A stretch of 14,016 nucleotides of DNA. Origin: CAYQSU01 sp964420325. Lineage in GTDB: Bacteria; Pseudomonadota; Alphaproteobacteria; Rhodospirillales; Defluviicoccaceae. Of this stretch, positions 12,396 to 14,016 are shown one piece after another (position 1 is the first letter of the stretch; each line of letters opens with the position of its first letter). Under the pieces are notes generated by a model. It did no database searches, was not told the origin of the DNA, and saw nothing but the letters and a program-made list of their open reading frames with translations. A program made the translations under genes and the position numbers. The stretch lies in the NCBI GenBank assembly GCA_964420325.1, contig CAYQSU010000076.1, positions 1 through 14,016 of the forward strand, in the 5' to 3' direction.

Positions 12396-13280
12396 ATGCT
12401 CAATCCGACCTCGATCATCGCCGAGGCCCTCGGCAACACGCTGGAGCAGAACTACCGGCTGATGTTCGGAGAGGAGGAGCCCTTCTACCCCACCAAGGTC
12501 AACATCGGCGCCCGCTTCGCCATCGAGCTGATCGCCAACTCGGACGCCCTCTACCACGACCTCCAGCATACGCTGATGGTGACGCTCGTCGGCCAGGCGA
12601 TCTTCCACGGCCGCTTCCTCCGCCGCCGCCTGACCCCGAACGACTGGCTGCACTACACCACCGCCCTCCTCTGCCACGACATCGGCTACGTGCGCGGGGT
12701 GCTGACCGGCGACACCGAGACCTCCTTCGTCATCGACGCCGACGGCAACCGTGTCACCGCGCCGCGCGGCGCGTCGGATGCGTTCCTCACCCCCTACCAC
12801 GTCGACCGCGGCAAGCTGTTCGTCCGCGAGCGCTTCGGACCCGTGCCCTTCATCGACGAGGAATGCGTGGCCCAGGCGATCGAGCTGACGCGCTTTCCGG
12901 TGCCCGACACCAGCGACCACAAGGCGACCGACACCTGGCCGGCCCTGGTGCGCGCCGCCGACCTGATCGGCCAGCTCGCCGACCCCAACTACCCGCAGAA
13001 GCTGACCGCCCTCTATTGCGAGTTCAAGGAGACCGGAATCGCGGAGACCCTCGGCTACCGGACGTCCGCCGACCTCGCCGACGCATACCCCGGGTTCTTC
13101 TGGAACTGCGTCCGCCCCTACATCGGCGACGCCCTCGGCTATCTCGGGCTGACCCAGGAGGGCAAGCAGTGGGTGGCCAATCTGCGGAGTCACGTGTTCG
13201 CCATCGAGCACGACCTGCATCGCCTGGGTCCCTGCCGCGGCGACGAGGCCGAACGCCCGGCGGCCGCCGCCGCAGGCTGA
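12396..13280 (+). CDS. HD-domain metal-dependent phosphohydrolase
   Basis: This 294-residue soluble protein has the metal-ligand pattern of the HD superfamily: His58 in YHDLQHTLMV, His94-Asp95 in LLCHDIGYVRG, and a distal Asp189 in VRAADLIGQLADPNY. HD enzymes hydrolyse phosphate esters such as nucleotides or cyclic nucleotides. The extra domains of GGDEF, HD-GYP or RelA enzymes are absent, so the substrate is unknown. The N-terminal ~45 residues (MLNPTSIIAEALGNTLEQNY onward) are helical, and the C-terminal ~90 include aromatic-rich stretches (AYPGFFWNCVRPYIGDALGY). The last residues are an Ala-rich tail. The start at 12396 has GGGGAG (12381-12386) upstream, part of a perfect palindrome. It may be transcribed with the preceding exporter gene and the following transporter gene, since the gaps are only 39 and 48 bases. 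Confidence 0.88.
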   Translation: MLNPTSIIAEALGNTLEQNYRLMFGEEEPFYPTKVNIGARFAIELIANSDALYHDLQHTLMVTLVGQAIFHGRFLRRRLTPNDWLHYTTALLCHDIGYVRGVLTGDTETSFVIDADGNRVTAPRGASDAFLTPYHVDRGKLFVRERFGPVPFIDEECVAQAIELTRFPVPDTSDHKATDTWPALVRAADLIGQLADPNYPQKLTALYCEFKETGIAETLGYRTSADLADAYPGFFWNCVRPYIGDALGYLGLTQEGKQWVANLRSHVFAIEHDLHRLGPCRGDEAERPAAAAAG

Positions 13281-13328
13281 TCTTGGCTCCGCCGCCGGGC
13301 TCGCGGCAGCGGAGAACGGCCTTCGACC

Positions 13329-14016
13329 ATGGATGAGAGGCATCTGCCCCCGCCGGCCGGCCGAGAGACGGAGGCGGGCGAGGGCGCCGTGTCGCGCGTC
13401 GCCTTCGCGGACGCCGCCCGCGTCTGGCTCCGGATCGGCCTGATCGGCTTCGGCGGCCCCGCCGGGCAGATCGCGCTGATGCACCGGGTCCTGGTCGAGG
13501 ACAGGAAATGGATCGGCGAGAGCCGCTTCGTCCACGCTCTCAACTACTGCATGCTGCTGCCGGGACCGGAGGCGCAGCAGCTCGCCACCTACGTCGGCTG
13601 GCTCCTGCACGGAACGCGGGGCGGCCTCGTCGCCGGGACGCTGTTCGTGCTGCCGGGCGCCCTCGTCATCCTGGCTCTCAGCGTGCTCTACGCCGGGTTC
13701 CACGATCTGACCCTGGTCCAGGCCCTGTTCTACGGCATCAAGGCGGCGGTGCTCGCCGTCGTCGTCGAGGCGGTCATCCGCATCGGCCGCCGGGCGCTCC
13801 GCACGCGCGCCATGGTCGCGGTGGCGGCGGCGGCGTTCGTCGCCATCTTCGTCTTCGACGTGCCATTTCCGCTGATCATCGCCGCCGCCGGGCTGCTTGG
13901 TCTGTGCCTCGCCAGCCTCGGCATCGCGGGCTTGGGTCGCCGGGGGCGAGCGGCGTCGCCGCCCGCCGGGGCTCGGGACCACGGCCCGGCCGGCCCGCGG
14001 CCGTCGCCGGCGCGCA
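13329..14016 (+). CDS. Chromate transporter family protein (ChrA), 5' part, runs off right edge
   Basis: The frame is open from the ATG at 13329 to the window edge (229 complete codons). It encodes the N-terminal half of a CHR family membrane protein. The CHR signature is clear: LIGFGGPAGQIALMHRVLVE (38-57), then RKWIGESRF and CMLLPGPEAQQLATYVGWLLHG (74-95), followed by about four more hydrophobic segments up to ~203. Residues 204-229 form a polar Arg/Pro/Ala-rich stretch, probably the linker to the second CHR domain of a long-chain ChrA of about 400-450 residues, outside the window. CHR proteins export chromate, but distant members may move other anions. The ribosome binding site (GGAGA, 13311-13315) is rather far from the ATG. 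An in-frame GTG near 13389 is an alternative start, so the first ~20 residues are uncertain. Confidence 0.88.
   Translation, partial: MDERHLPPPAGRETEAGEGAVSRVAFADAARVWLRIGLIGFGGPAGQIALMHRVLVEDRKWIGESRFVHALNYCMLLPGPEAQQLATYVGWLLHGTRGGLVAGTLFVLPGALVILALSVLYAGFHDLTLVQALFYGIKAAVLAVVVEAVIRIGRRALRTRAMVAVAAAAFVAIFVFDVPFPLIIAAAGLLGLCLASLGIAGLGRRGRAASPPAGARDHGPAGPRPSPAR

Overview
This is a chromosomal segment of very high G+C with dense, mostly plus-strand genes. The flagellin type, the flbT-flaF pair and a sigma-54-like flagellar promoter together point to a motile alphaproteobacterium. The short flagellin resembles those I recall from Rhodospirillales such as Azospirillum and Magnetospirillum, but I cannot place the genus without a search. 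I see no mobile element, tRNA, rRNA, CRISPR array or phage gene.

Left part (1-6776) is flagellar. A minus-strand gene runs off the left edge behind a near-consensus sigma-54 promoter; FliK is a guess. A 357-base divergent intergenic region follows, then a 306-residue flagellin with a hairpin in its mRNA leader and a strong intrinsic terminator. Next come flbT (post-transcriptional regulator of flagellin), flaF (flagellin secretion/assembly helper), a 655-residue TPR protein with an eroded O-GlcNAc-transferase-like (GT41) domain, and a 655-residue motility accessory factor (Maf/DUF115), the class that attaches nonulosonic acids to flagellin. These four plus-strand genes are tightly packed (overlap, 22-base gap, ATGA overlap), so they probably form one operon. 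The stretch reads as a compact unit that makes, controls, secretes and glycosylates one flagellin.

Right part (6777-14016) holds housekeeping and accessory genes with no clear common pathway: a ten-helix P2-type cation ATPase with changed ion-site residues, class II fumarase (fumC), a minus-strand VOC/PhnB-like protein, a divergent LysE/RhtB exporter, an HD-domain metal-dependent phosphohydrolase, and the first half of a ChrA-type chromate transporter cut by the right edge. A 7-bp inverted repeat between the VOC and LysE genes could be an operator.

The points most worth a second look are the TPR/GT41-like protein that has lost the usual OGT catalytic residues beside Maf, the flagellin leader hairpin in a locus that also encodes FlbT, the 125-base flbT/flaF overlap, the sigma-54 site, and the non-canonical cation site of the P-type ATPase.
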